From Selaginella moellendorffii (taxonomy: Eukaryota > Streptophyta > Lycopodiopsida > Selaginellales > Selaginellaceae), in NCBI RefSeq assembly GCF_000143415.4, contig NW_003314263.1:285114-349113 (forward strand): a DNA stretch of 64,000 nt, read 5' to 3'. The notes below the pieces were generated by a model that saw only the letters and a list, made by a program, of their open reading frames with translations, had not been told where the DNA came from and did no database searches. Each line of letters begins with the position of its first letter. The stretch's first letter is position 1. This document shows, piece by piece, positions 34,454-46,168 of this stretch. The translations under genes were made by a program, and so were the position numbers.

Positions 34454-34465
34454 GCTCCGATACCA
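34454..34465 (-). other. primer binding site of the minus-strand LARD
   Basis: The minus strand reads TGGTATCGGAGC three bases inside the 5' LTR end. It matches 11 of 12 bases complementary to the 3' end of plant initiator-Met tRNA (TGGTATCAGAGC). Confidence 0.85.
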
Positions 34466-34468
34466 AAT

Positions 34469-36294
34469 TGTAAGCGACTAAATTTTCCATTCTACTTTAG
34501 TCACTTAACCACACCTCTGACCACTTGGAGGAGTCTCATTCACAACCTCCATAAGTCCAATCCAGGACTTGGGACTTGCTAGCCCCGAGAATCCATGCCA
34601 CTCAACATTTGCACTTGGTCCAAGTGCACCACGTGTCCGATCCCATGACCGACACTCAAAGGTACCACCGACATAGCAGCCCGTTACGCTAAGGCCATGC
34701 CCAATCACCTTTGCCACACTGGTAGTCCAATACCACTTGCATCACCATCTTGGCTCTCCAAGACTAGGCAAACCATCCGTGAGTGGTCATCTCAGATCCA
34801 CTCCTTAGCATCCTTAGGATGCCCACCGACAAGGGGAATAGCCTTCCCCAATATCCCTCTGTCAGTCCCCACTAAGTCCCTTTCTGCCCCTGGCCGTGTT
34901 TGCCAACACTGCCACTGGATCGAGACCCACAGGCCCGACCACTAAGTCCCACAGTCCTCTGGGACTTCCTCACCACACGACTGTGTCCTTGGTCACTACC
35001 CCAGAGGACTGCTCCTCTTCCTTTCCACAGTCTGGGCCTTTGGGACAACATTTCGGAACACCGTGGCCTTACGCGAGCCACCTGGGTACTCTCCTCGCCT
35101 TCTGCCCTTGGGTGCTCTAGCCATGGGCTTAGAGCGGGTTCCGTTGAGCCACACCAGGTATCCAAGTAGGTAGTGCCACCCACACTTGGACTGGGAGCAT
35201 CGGCCAGTCGATCTCCCGGGGGAACTAGAGCCGGCTCTTGAACACTTCACCAAGCTACCCCGCTTGTCGGTCTGTGTTCACTCTAGTCTTGGACTTCCCA
35301 GTGGGCAGCTCATCACCCAACACTGGGTCCGGCCTTCCTGGGCCAAACTGGCCTTTCCTGGCCAAACTGGCTCCACTGCAGTCCTCCCCCTACTATACTT
35401 TTGGAGCTCACCAAACCCCCCAGGGTCTGGAAGACGAACGCTTTGGGCTTTCACCCTCTCAGGCTCCGGACTCGGACTCGGACTCGGACTCGGATTCGGA
35501 CTCGGACTCGGGCTCGGGCTCGGTCTCGGCCTCGGCCTCGGCCTTGGTCTCGGTCCCGATCTCGGTCTCGGTCTCGGTCTCAGTCCCGGTCTCGGTCTCG
35601 ACTTCGGACTCCATCTCGGACTCCATCTTGGACTCCATCTCGGACTCCATCTCGGGTCCATCTCGGGTCCATCTCGGGTCCATCTCGGACTCCATCTCGG
35701 ACTCCATCTCGGACTCCATTTCGGGTCCATCTCGGGTCCACCTCGGACTCCATCTCGGACTCCATCTCGGACTCCATCTCGGGTCCATCTCGGACTCCAC
35801 TTCGGACTCCAACTCGGGTCCATCTCGGGTCCACCTCGGACTCCACTTCGGACTCCATCTCGGACTCCATCTCGGGTCCGTCTCGGACTCCACTTCGGAC
35901 TCCAACTCGGGTCCATCTCGGACTCCACTTCGGACTCCAACTCGGGTCCATCTCGGACTCCACTTTGGACTCCAACTCGGGTCCATCTCGGACTCCACTT
36001 CGGACTCCAACTCGGGTCCATCTCGGACTCCACTTCGGACTCCAACTCGAGTCCATCTCGGACACTCCCACGTGTCATGTGTTGGTCCTTTTGGGTCCTT
36101 TTTTGGAGCCTCGCCTTTTGCTCGCTTCGTGCTCGTTCCTCGAGCACTTCGTTGGGAGTTCCACTCCCGCTCTTGACTTTTCAAGTCGGAGCTTTTGGTC
36201 CAAACGTGTTACGCTCGTTTGGCTCTCGCTTCGGCCACTACTATGTGGCGCCCTTCCGGCTCCACTTTGGGGCCTAGGGATTTTGTGTCTCACA
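34469..36294 (-). repeat. 5' LTR of the minus-strand LARD
   Basis: 1826 bp, TG...CA borders, next to the primer site. Minisatellite at about 35465-36062. It carries about 140 bp more repeat units than the 3' LTR. Confidence 0.92.
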
Positions 36295-38329
36295 GCTACC
36301 CACTGTGAAGTCCAAGGCTAGAGGGAACACGGACCGACAAGTGGGGTAGCTTGGTGAAGTGTTCAAGAGCCGGCTCTAGTTCCCCCCGGAGATCGACTGG
36401 CCGATGCTCCCAGTCCAAGTGTGGGTGGCACTACATACTTGGATACCAGGCGTGGCTCAATGGAACCTCGCTCTAAGCCATGGCTAGAGCACCCAAGGGC
36501 GGGGAGAGTACCCAGGTGGCTCGCGTAAGGCCACGGTGTTCCGAAATGTGTCCCAAAGGCCCAGACTGTGGAAAGGAAGAGGAATAGTCCTCTGGGGTAG
36601 TGACCAAGGACACAGTCGTGTGGTGAGGAAGTCCCAGAGGACCATGGGACTTAGTGGTCAAGCCTATGGGCCTCGATCCAGTGGCAGTGTTGGCGAACAC
36701 GGCCATGGACGAAAAGGGACTTAGTGGGGACTGGAACGGAGATATTGAGGAAGGCTAATCCCCATGTTGGTGGGCATCCTAAGGATGCTAAGGAGTAGAT
36801 CTGGGATGATCACTCATAGACGGATGGCCCAGTCTTTGAGAGACGGGACTATGATGCAGGTGGCATTAGACCACCGGTGTGACCAAGGTGAATGGGCATG
36901 GCCTTAGCGTAACAGGCCGATATGTCGGGGGTACCTTGGGGTGTCGGTCATGGGATCGGACACGTGGAGCACTTGGACTAAATGCAATTGTGGAGTGGCA
37001 TGGATGCCATTCTCGGGGCTAGCAAGCCCCAAGCCCTAACTGGGACTTATGGAGGTTGTGAATGAGACTCCTCCAAGTGGTCGGAGGTGCGGTTAAGTGA
37101 CTAGAGTAAAATAGAAAAATTAGTCGCTTACAGTACTCTCCCTACCTTCTGCCTTTGGGTGCTCTAGCTATGGGCTTAGAGCGAAGTTCCATTGAGCCAC
37201 GCCAGGTATCCAAGTAGGTAGTGCCACCAACACTTGAACTGGGAGCATCGGCCATTCGATCTCTCGAGGGAACTAGAGTCGACTCTTGAACACTTCACTA
37301 AGCTACCTTGCTTATCAGTCTGTATTCACTCTAGCCTTGGACTTCTCAGTGGTTATCCCATAACCCAACACCTAGGTACAACCTTCCTGGGCCAAATTGG
37401 CCTTTCCTAGCCAAATTGGCTCCACTAGAGCCTTCCCCCTACTATACTTTTGGAGCTCACCAAACCCCCTAGGGTCTGGGAGATGAACACTTTGGGCTTT
37501 CACCCTCGGATTCAAACTCGGACTCGGACTCAGACTCGAACTCGAACTCGGTCTCGGTCTCGGTCTCGGTCTCAGTCTCGACCTCGGACTCCATCTCGAG
37601 TCCTTCTCGGTCTCCATTTCAGATTCCATCTCGGGTCCATCTCGGACTCCATCTCGGTCCATCTCAGGCTCCATCTCAAGTCCATCTCGAACTCCATCTT
37701 GGGTCCATCTCGAGTCCATCTCGGACTCCATCTCGGACTCCATCTCAGACTCCATCTCGAACTTTATCTTGGGTTCCATCTCAGATTCCATCTCAGGTCC
37801 ATCTTGGACTCCATTTTGAACTCCATCTCAGACTCCATCTCAGGTCCATCTCGGACTCCTCCACGTGTCATGTGTTGGTCCTCTTGTGTCCCTTTTTTAG
37901 AGACTCACTTATTGCTCATTTCGTGCTTGTTCCTCGAGCACTTCGTTAAGAGTTCCACTCCTGCTCTTGACCTTTCAAGTCGTAGTTTTTAGTCCAAATG
38001 TGTTACCCTTGTTTAGCTTTCGCTTCAGCCATTACCACGTGGCACCCTTTCGGCTCCATTTTGGGGATTAGGGATTTGTGTCTCACACAGGACTCTGGGG
38101 CATCCCCCACTTGGTGGTGTGCCCAAGCCAGCCTTCTTATTGAGAGTCCATGACCATCGAAAAATAAATGTCTTCATATTCTAAACCATCACCATACCCT
38201 AACCTCCGCATATGCATCTACAAACAGTATTATCTAGGATGCCTGGCATGACTCACCATGCCAGTGTACCAACTTATACCAAAAATGTGTTATGGATCAC
38301 AATTTAAGAATTTAGTTCTTCCAAGCTTC

Positions 38330-39030
38330 TGTGAGACACAAAATCCCTAGGCCCCAAAGTGGAGCTGGAAGGGCGCCACGTGGTAGTGGCCGAGGCGAAA
38401 GCCAAACGAGCGTAACACATTTGGACTAAAAGCTCCGACTTGAAAGGTCGAGAGCGGGAGTGGAACTCCCAACAAAGTGCTCGAGGAACGAGCACGAAGC
38501 GAGCAATAAGCGAGGCTCCAAAAAGGGACCCAAAGGGACCAACACATGACACGTGGAAGTGTCCGAGATGGACCCGAGATGGAGTCCGAGGTGGAGTCCG
38601 AGGTGGACCCGAGATGGACCCGATATGGAGTCCGAGATGGAGTCCGAGATGGAGTCCGAGATGGGACCCGAGATGGAGTCCGAGATGGGACCCGAGATGG
38701 AGTCCGAGATGGACCCGAGATGGAGTCCAAGATGGAGTCTGAGGTGGAGTCCGAGGTGGAGTCCGAGATGGAGTCCGAGATGGAGTCCGAGATGGACCCG
38801 AGATGGAGTCCGAGATGGAGTCCGAGATGGAGTCCGAGGTGGACCCGAGATGGAGTCCGAGATGGAGTCCGAGATGGACCCGAAATGGAGTCCGAGATGG
38901 ACCCGAGATGGAGTCTGAGATGGACCCGAAATGGAGTTCGAGATGGACCCGAGATGGAGTCTGAGATGGAGTCCGAGATGGAGTCCGAGATGGAGTCCGA
39001 GATGGAGTCCGAAGTCGAGACCGAGACCGG

Positions 39031-39073
<43 letters not shown>

Positions 39074-40172
39074 GCCGAGGCCGAGACCGAGCCCGAGCCC
39101 GAGCCCGAGTCCGAGCCCGAATCCGAGTCCGAGTCCGAGTCCGAGTCCGAGTCCGAGTCCGAGTCCGGAGCCTGAGAGGGTGAAAGCCCAAAGCGTTCGT
39201 CTCCCAGACCCTGGGGGGTTTGGTGAGCCCCAAAAGTATAGTAGGGGGGAGGACTGCAGTGGAGCCAGTTTGGCCAGGAAAGGCCAGTTTGGCCCAGGAA
39301 GGCCGGACCCAGTGTTGGGTGATGAGCTGCCCACTGGGAAGTCCAAGACTAGAGTGAACACAGACCGACAAGCGGGGTAGCTTGGTGAAGTGTTCAAGAG
39401 CCGGCTCTAGTTCCCCCGGGAGATCGACTGGCCGATGCTCCCAGTCCAAGTGTGGGTGGCACTACCTACTTGGATACCAGGCGTGGCTCAACGGAACCTC
39501 GCTCTAAGCCCATGGCTAGAGCACCTAAAGGCGATAGGTGGGGAGAGTACCCAGGTGGCTTGCGTAAGGCCATGGTGTTCCGAAATGTTGTCCCAAAGGC
39601 CCAGACTGTGGAAAGGAAGAGGAGCAGTCCTCTGGGGTAGTGACCAAGGACACAGTCATGTGGTGAGGAAGTCCCAGAGGACCGTGGGACTTAGTGGTCG
39701 AGCCTGTGGGTCTCGATCCAGTGGCAGTGTTGGCAAACACGGCCAGGGGCAGAAAGGGACTTAGTGGGGACTGACAGAGGGATATTGGGGAAGGCTATTC
39801 CCCTTGTCGATGGGCATCCTAAGGATGCTAAGGAGTGGATCTGAGATGACCACTCACGGATGGTTTGCCTAGTCTTGGAGAGCCAAGACTGTGATGCAAG
39901 TGGTAGTGGACCACCAGTGTGGCAAAGGTGATTGGGCATGGCCTTAGCGTAACGGGCTGCTATGTCGGTGGTACCTTTGAGTGTCGGTCATGGGATCGGA
40001 CACGTGGAGCACTTGGACCAAGTGCAAATGTTGAGTGGCATGGATGCCATTCTCGGGGCTAGCAAGTCCCAAGTCCTGGATTGGACTTATGGAGGTTGTG
40101 AATGAGACTCCTCCAAGTGGTCGGAGGTGTGGTTAAGTGACTAAAGTAGAATGGAAAAATTAGTCGCTTACA
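38330..40172 (+). repeat. 5' LTR of the plus-strand LARD
   Basis: Starts TGTGAGACACAAAATCCC and ends TTAGTCGCTTACA. The minisatellite has a 12-bp array at about 38563-39012 and a 6-bp array at about 39013-39170. Direct copies of CCAGTTTGGCC occur near 39265-39290. Confidence 0.93.
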
Positions 40173-40175
40173 ACT

Positions 40176-40187
40176 TGGTATCGGAGC
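40176..40187 (+). other. primer binding site of the plus-strand LARD
   Basis: TGGTATCGGAGC, three bases after the 5' LTR end. It fits initiator-Met tRNA priming with one mismatch, identical to the minus-strand copy. Confidence 0.87.
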
Positions 40188-43100
40188 TGTTCTTTAGTCC
40201 GACTTTTATTGGTGCTCAAGTATATCACCACTAGTGTTGGCATGGAAAGGTCCGAGGAGTGGGCCTATCCTTGAGGAGTAGCAAGTCGGGAAGACATGGC
40301 TCTCCATTACAGTTCATGTGTGAACTTGTAGACGAGGTGGTGGATAGAAAAGGGCTAATAATGGAACGACTTTGGGATCTTGGGAACAGTGCAAGGTTTT
40401 CCTCATTGAGTTGAGGATGTGATCCGGATGAGCATTTGTCTCAGCAAATTGGCTAAGGTTGTTGTGGTAAACAACTAAAGTTAGGATCACGGGAAAGATA
40501 GAGACTCCAAAACAATAAAGGAGTCACAAGATTATCCTCATATAGTTGAGGTTGGTGCTCATGAATGTGAGACCAGAGGTAATGACCGTGGGAGGTCAAA
40601 TATGGAAGAGGACTCAAGTCCTTGAAATTGTAGCCGGGGCTACCTTTAATAAATGCTGGAACAACCCAAGGAGTTGGGGGGTGTACTTAGAGATGAGTTG
40701 GTATTCTCATCACATGGACAAGTAGTCCTAAGGGGCAAAGGTTGCCCACAGAGAACAAAATCAAGTGTCAGAGTAACACTTGTGAAAATAGTCCTTTTGA
40801 GTAGGACAGGAATGCAAGAAGTGTATTCCAGTGAGCTAGTGCCTCACAAGTAGGACCTTACAGGTCTGTGGATTAACCAAGTCCAAAACTGCTAGACGAC
40901 TCAAGTAGAGTGAAGAGATGGTCCTAAAAGGACTGATGGAAGCATTTGGACTAAGGTGTGTTGTACCCCACAAAGGATGGGGGGGGGATCATAGGATCCA
41001 AGGATGAGAACAGAGGGTATCTCATCGATGGCAAAATGTGCCATGCTAAAGTTATGGGAAAGGTGTTCCCAGAAGAAAACAACTTTGACACAAAGTTGTG
41101 TGTGACCTCTATGGTGCAGTGCTAACGGATGGTTGGCATGAGAAAGAGCGGTGTTGGTCTTGGCAAAGACTTAAACACGAAGGGGAAGTGTCATAGAGGT
41201 AGGCTCGTGGAGCCGATGGTGTGGAGACACCAAATGTGCCAAGGTGTGATACCTTGAGGCTATGTTGGTGGGTTCATGAGAACCCCTTGCCAAAGGAATC
41301 CCAATGGAAATGGGAATGGCATAGCCTAAGCTGCAGAGCATGCAGTTGGAGTGTGGTGACCCAGATAGTGATGGAGGTGTGAAAGCACCAAGCAATGAGT
41401 TGTAGGACTTGACAACTATGAGGCAACTAAGCAAGAGGTGCAAAATAACTGGTTAAACGGGTAGAAGGTAGCTACCCAAGACTTTTAGCATAGGGAAGTC
41501 GGATATACCCTTACGGGGGATAAGTTGCTTATGTTGCGATATAGTAAGTCAATGTCATAAAAGGAAATACTCATTGTCAAGAAAGCCATTATTGGGACAC
41601 CCGAACACTCTAGAACACCAGAAGATGGTGTTTGATGTCGCGAGGGCAATGGATAAAGCCCAAGGGACTAAGTCCCTAGCGAATGATGGATAGAAGGTGC
41701 TATCCAAATGTCCAAGGTTGCAGAGACAGGAGAGGACTGTCTACCCGAGTTGGACAAAGCCAAAAATGGAATTTTGGCAAGGCTAGTGATGGGCATGTAA
41801 AGGCCCATAAGCAACAATGTAATCCCAGTGTGTGGGATTATAAGGTGAGCATACCCGGATTGAGGAACCACTCCCTGGGCTATTGGGTAGGTTCATCCCT
41901 AAGAATACTTGCTAAGGCATGATAGAAAGTGCAAAGCTATCCTCCTGGTCTGGAGGAGAATGACCGAAGGAAAGGTGTGAAGCCAAAAGCAAGAAGTAAG
42001 GGTATGGAACTGAACCATAGAAATCAAAGGGCATATCCAACAGTGGTTATGAAAGTTGGGAGTGGAGAATCAAGAGGGTGCTCGAGGATGTTGTTGCTAG
42101 CAACCGTGATGCCATGGAGAGTCTAAAATATGGAATTGTCCATGTTAGACTATATGGCAACTATAAAGCTTGCGAAAAGGGAGGCCTTAGCAAGCTGAGG
42201 GACAGAGTTCCTTCAAGGTTCCCAAAGACGATTCTAGGTAGCGTAGTACCTAGAAAGGCCGAGTGTAAATGGTTCATGGAATGCGCGAAATCAGAGTGGC
42301 GCAGCAGAAGCGTGGTCTTGAAGTTTGCCATGAGGCAAGGTTATCAAGGTTAGGGAAGTAGTTCCCGAGTGTTCAAAGAAAGGGCTTTGAACGAAAGTCG
42401 ATGGTCAAGGACTTTCACGCTTATGCAGGAACCATGTTACAGTGGTCGGAGGACTTGCCAAGCGAGATTGGCACGTCGGGGGAACAAAGACCCTAGTTGA
42501 AGGTGATAACTTCAAAAAGGGGTGGGCCATGGGGCCGAGCATGGAGGAGTCCATGCATGATCACAAACATGTCAAGTGAGAGGACTTGGCAGTGTGGAGG
42601 AACTAGGTTCCTAAACTGTGATCTGTAGCGCGCTTTAAAATAAGTTGGTGCACCGGCGTGGGGAGTCACGCCAGGCATCTTGTGTGATGCCGTCCGTAGA
42701 TGCATATACGGAGGTTGGGTTCGAGTCCCGACCCTCTAGTGCTTGGGTTCGAGTCCCAAATCACTAGGGCGTGGTGATGGTTTGGAATATGAGGACATTC
42801 ATATTTCGGTGGTCATGGACTCTCAGTGGGGAGACTGGTTTGGGCACACCGCCAAGCGAGGGATGCCTCGGAGTCGTGATGCACGGTTAGATTGCTTAGT
42901 GTGAAAGCTCGACATATCTAACTTGAACGCTTTGGTGCACGTGGCACCAAGGACGTGGTGAGTGAGATGGGGACACCTAATCTCAATTGCTATGGACCCT
43001 TGGCCGGAAGGGCTGGCTTGGGCGCACCGCCAAGTGTGGGGGATGCCCCCGGGGTCGTAGTTAACAAGTTAAAGGTCTGGAAGACCTAGTACCTATTGGC

Positions 43101-44265
43101 AAACCTGTTAGGGTGCCGAGGTGAGATCACTAGGTGATCTTGTGGCCAAATAAGGATAAAGTCCTTGTTTGGGCTAAGGAATAAGGTTCCTAGTTCAAAG
43201 TGTTGATTTGAACTATTGATGATGGTGTGGCTTGGTCAAGGTGACCAAGTGGGAAAAGCACCTTAGGGAAATGAGCTATGTCATTGCGATGGCATAGTGT
43301 GTCCAAGGAAAGTAGTCTCTAAAGAGACCCATAGGAGGGTCACAAAGTTGAGCCGTGGATAGAGGCCATAGCAGAAAATGCTAAAGAGACCTACTAGGGG
43401 TGAGCACCCTCTGGACTTGGCAAAGTGGAGCTTTTCCATGGAACCAAAAGAATACCTCAAGGAGGGAGGTAGTGATCCTGTGTTGCTTGATGCAACAATC
43501 AATGGATAGGAGCAAAAGATGAGTGGCCAAAATAGGGCTGTGGAATCCCTTAGAAGGAATCCAAGTGGCAAAGTTAGGTGAGGAACACTAATGTGTTGGA
43601 CACTAACAAATTGCGGGAAAGGAAGTGTGTTTCCAAGGATGGATTCCAAATTGCTCCGATTTGGCGAAAGTGGAAGCTCCAAGAGAGGGAGCGGTAAGGT
43701 AGCCAAATGATAGGGCCATGGACAGCCCTAGCACAAAGTATGATAAATGGAACTTAGTGCCCAAGGTGGCACGAAATAGAAGAGAGGATGATGGTGCCCT
43801 CAAGTAAAGAACTTCTTAGGATGAGGGAGTGGAGTTGCACAATATGTGCAATGCAAGGTGTTGGAGACACCTAAGGAATTGACTTCCAGAAGTCAAAGAG
43901 TAAAAGTTCCAAGGTGCAAACGTTCAATCAATGGAAATTGAGACTACTCGAGAAGGAGTAGTGGGATTGACTTAGAGAAGGGTCTCTAAAAGGTTTAGCA
44001 AGAACTAAATCAATAAAAGGAGAGAACCACTGCATGTGGTCTAATCAGTCTCTAAGTTGGAGAGACTACCCTCCTTAGAGGATGGGCAAGGCATGGTGAG
44101 CCTTTGGTGTCAAACCATTGACGAGTATGGAGAAGGCATGGTGAGCCTTCAATATCAAACCATTGACAAATATTGGCTAGGTGCCAAGGATGGAAATGGT
44201 AACACATGCGGGTGTTACTTTATAAAATGGTTTACCGTTCGATGAGGACATCGAACTTCGTCTAT
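40188..44265 (+). other. non-coding internal region of the plus-strand LARD
   Basis: About 4.1 kb. The longest open frames here are near 140 codons, occur on both strands and resemble no gag-pol domain. The same sequence, inverted, fills 30394-34453, with only scattered substitutions. Conservation of length and content across three copies, without coding capacity, is the defining trait of LARD elements. Confidence 0.8.
42714..42767 (+). other. two tandem tRNA T-arm-like hairpins in the LARD internal region (plus copy)
   Basis: Hairpin 1 (42714-42732): GTTGGG, loop TTCGAGT, CCCGAC, with one G-U pair. Hairpin 2 (42736-42767): CTAGTG, C, TTGGG, loop TTCGAGT, CCCAA, AT, CACTAG, that is 11 pairs with a small internal loop. 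Its 5-bp stem with a 7-nt loop plus a stacked 6-bp stem is close to the acceptor/T-arm minihelix of tRNA. No clear A-box or anticodon arm is seen upstream, so it is not a tRNA gene. Confidence 0.75.
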
Positions 44266-44277
44266 GGGTGGTGGAGT

Positions 44278-44990
44278 TGTGAGACACAAAATCCCTAGGC
44301 CCCAAAGTGGAGCTGGAAGGGCGCCACGTGGTAGTGGCCGAGGCAAAAGCCAAACGAGCGTAACACATTTGGACTAAAAGCTCCGACTTGAAAGGTCGAG
44401 AGCGGGAGTGGAACTCCCAACAAAGTGCTCGAGGAACGAGCACGAAGCGAGCAATAAGCGAGGCTCCAAAAAGGGACCCAAAGGGACCAACACATGACAC
44501 ATGGAAGTGTCTGAGATGGACCCGAGATGGAGTCCGAGGTGGAGTCCGAGGTGGACCCGAGATGGACCCGATATGGAGTCCGAGATGGAGTCCGAGATGG
44601 AGTCCGAGATGGGACCCGAGATGGAGTCCGAGATGGGACCCGAGATGGAGTCCGAGATGGACCCGAGATGGAGTCCAAGATGGAGTCCGAGGTGGAGTCC
44701 GAGGTGGAGTCCGAGATGGAGTCCGAGATGGAGTCTGAGATGGAGTCCGAGATGGACCCGAGATGGAGTCCGAGATGGAGTCCGAGATGGAGTCCGAGGT
44801 GGACCCGAGATGGAGTCCGAGATGGAGTCCGAGATGGACCCGAAATGGAGTCCGAGATGGACCCGAGATGGAGTCTGAGATGGACCCGAAATGGAGTCCG
44901 AGATGGACCCGAGATGGAGTCTGAGATGGAGTCCGAGATGGAGTCCGAGATGGAGTCCGAGATGGAGTCCGAAGTCGAGACCGAGACCGG

Positions 44991-45028
<38 letters not shown>

Positions 45029-46168
45029 TCGGGACCGAGAACGAGACCGAGGCCGAGGCCGAGACCGAGCCCGAGCCCGAGTCCGAGTCCGAGTCCGAGT
45101 CCGAGTCCGAGTCCGAGTCCGAGTCCGAGTCCGAGTCCGAGTCCGAGTCCGAGTCCGAGTCCGGAGCCTGAGAGGGTGAAAGCCCAAAGCGTTCGTCTCC
45201 CAGACCCTGGGGGGTTTGGTGAGCTCCAAAAGTATAGTAGGGGGGAGGACTGCAGTGGAGCCAGTTTGGCCAGGAAAGGCCAGTTTGGCCCAGGAAGGCC
45301 GGACCCAGTGTTGGGTGATGAGCTGCCCACTGGGAAGTCCAAGACTAGAGTGAACACGGACCGACAAGCGGGGTAGCTTGGTGAAGTGTTCAAGAGCCGG
45401 CTCTAGTTCCCCCGGGAGATCGACTGGCCGATGCTCCCAATCCAAGTGTGGGTGGCACTACCTACTTGGATACCAGGCGTGGCTCAACGGAACCTCGCTC
45501 TAAGCCCATGGCTAGAGCACCTAAAGGCGATAGGTGGGGAGAGTACCCAGGTGGCTTGCGTAAGGCCACGGTGTTCCGAAATGTTGTCCCAAAGGCCCAG
45601 ACTGTGGAAAGGAAGAGGAGCAGTCCTCTGGGGTAGTGACCAAGGACACAGTCGTGTGGTGAGGAAGTCCCAGAGGACCGTGGGACTTAGTGGTCGAGCC
45701 TGTGGGTCTCGATCCAGTGGCAGTGTTGGCAAACACGGCCAGGGGCAGAAAGGGACTTAGTGGGGACTGACAGAGGGATATTGGGGAAGGCTATTCCCCT
45801 TGTCGATGGGCATCCTAAGGATGCTAAGGAGTGGATCTGAGATGACCACTCACGGATGGTTTGCCTAGTCTTGGAGAGCCAAGACTGTGATGCAAGTGGT
45901 AGTGGACCACCAGTGTGGCAAAGGTGATTGGGCATGGCCTTAGCGTAACGAGCTGCTATGTTGGTGGTACCTTTGAGTGTCGGTCATGGGATCGGACACG
46001 TGGAGCACTTGGACCAAGTGCAAATGTTGAGTGGCATGGATGCCATTCTCGGGGCTAGCAAGTCCCAAGTCCTGGATTGGACTTATGGAGGTTGTGAATG
46101 AGACTCCTCCAAGTGGTCGGAGGTGTGGTTAAGTGACTAAAGTAGAATGGAAAAATTAGTCGTTTACA
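44278..46168 (+). repeat. 3' LTR of the plus-strand LARD
   Basis: 1891 bp; starts TGTGAGACACAAAATCCC and ends TTAGTCGTTTACA. Minisatellite at about 44512-44972 (12-bp units) and 44976-45162 (6-bp units); the GAGTCC run is longer than in the 5' LTR. Confidence 0.93.

Larger units (their letters stand above)
28696..36294 (-). mobile_element. complete non-autonomous LTR retrotransposon (LARD), minus orientation
   Basis: On the minus strand: 5' LTR 36294-34469 (1826 bp), primer site 34465-34454, internal region to 30382 (4087 bp), polypurine tract (GGGTGGTGGAGT, 30393-30382), and 3' LTR 30381-28696 (1686 bp). The flanks are GCTGC (28691-28695) and GCTAC (36295-36299), a target duplication with one transition. 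The target lies in another LTR of the same family. The internal region has only short unrelated open frames and no gag, protease, reverse transcriptase or integrase motif, so it must be mobilised in trans. The two LTRs are near-identical outside the minisatellite; the 5' LTR lacks a GGCATC unit found in the other. Confidence 0.92.
27838..37132 (+). mobile_element. solo LTR (plus) with GTACT target duplication, itself interrupted
   Basis: LTR sequence occupies 27838-28695 and 36300-37132 (1691 bp in total). It starts TGTGAGACACAAAATCCC and ends TTAGTCGCTTACA. GTACT flanks it at 27833-27837 and 37133-37137. It lies in the minus-strand solo LTR and was itself split at 28695 by a full element. 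The minisatellite spans about 28038-28540. Confidence 0.88.
27209..38087 (-). mobile_element. solo LTR (minus) with CAGGA target duplication, itself interrupted
   Basis: LTR sequence occupies 27209-27837 and 37138-38087 (about 1.58 kb in total). It begins TGTAATTGACTAAATTTTC, a decayed form of TGTAAGCGACTAAATTTTC, and ends GGGATTTGTGTCTCACA. The bases before (27204-27208) and after (38088-38092) are both CAGGA. It sits in the internal region of the oldest element. It was later split by the plus-strand solo LTR at 27838. Confidence 0.85.
38330..46168 (+). mobile_element. complete non-autonomous LTR retrotransposon (LARD), plus orientation
   Basis: 5' LTR 38330-40172 (1843 bp), primer site 40176-40187, internal region 40173-44277 (4105 bp), polypurine tract 44266-44277 (GGGTGGTGGAGT), and 3' LTR 44278-46168 (1891 bp). 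A perfect 5-bp target duplication GCTTC flanks it (38325-38329 and 46169-46173). The insertion splits the internal region of the oldest element; its sequence resumes cleanly at 46174. No coding domain of a retrotransposon is visible. The LTRs differ by few substitutions, several at CG sites (for example 39356, 39657 and 39952 against their partners), so the insertion is young. Confidence 0.94.

Noticed and set aside
42714-42767. A functional tRNA gene
   Set aside because: Only T-arm-like hairpins are present. No acceptor pairing at tRNA spacing, anticodon arm or clear A-box could be found upstream.
40173-44277. A diverged gag-pol in the LARD internal region
   Set aside because: No open frame exceeds about 140 codons and none shows reverse transcriptase, protease, RNase H or integrase motifs.
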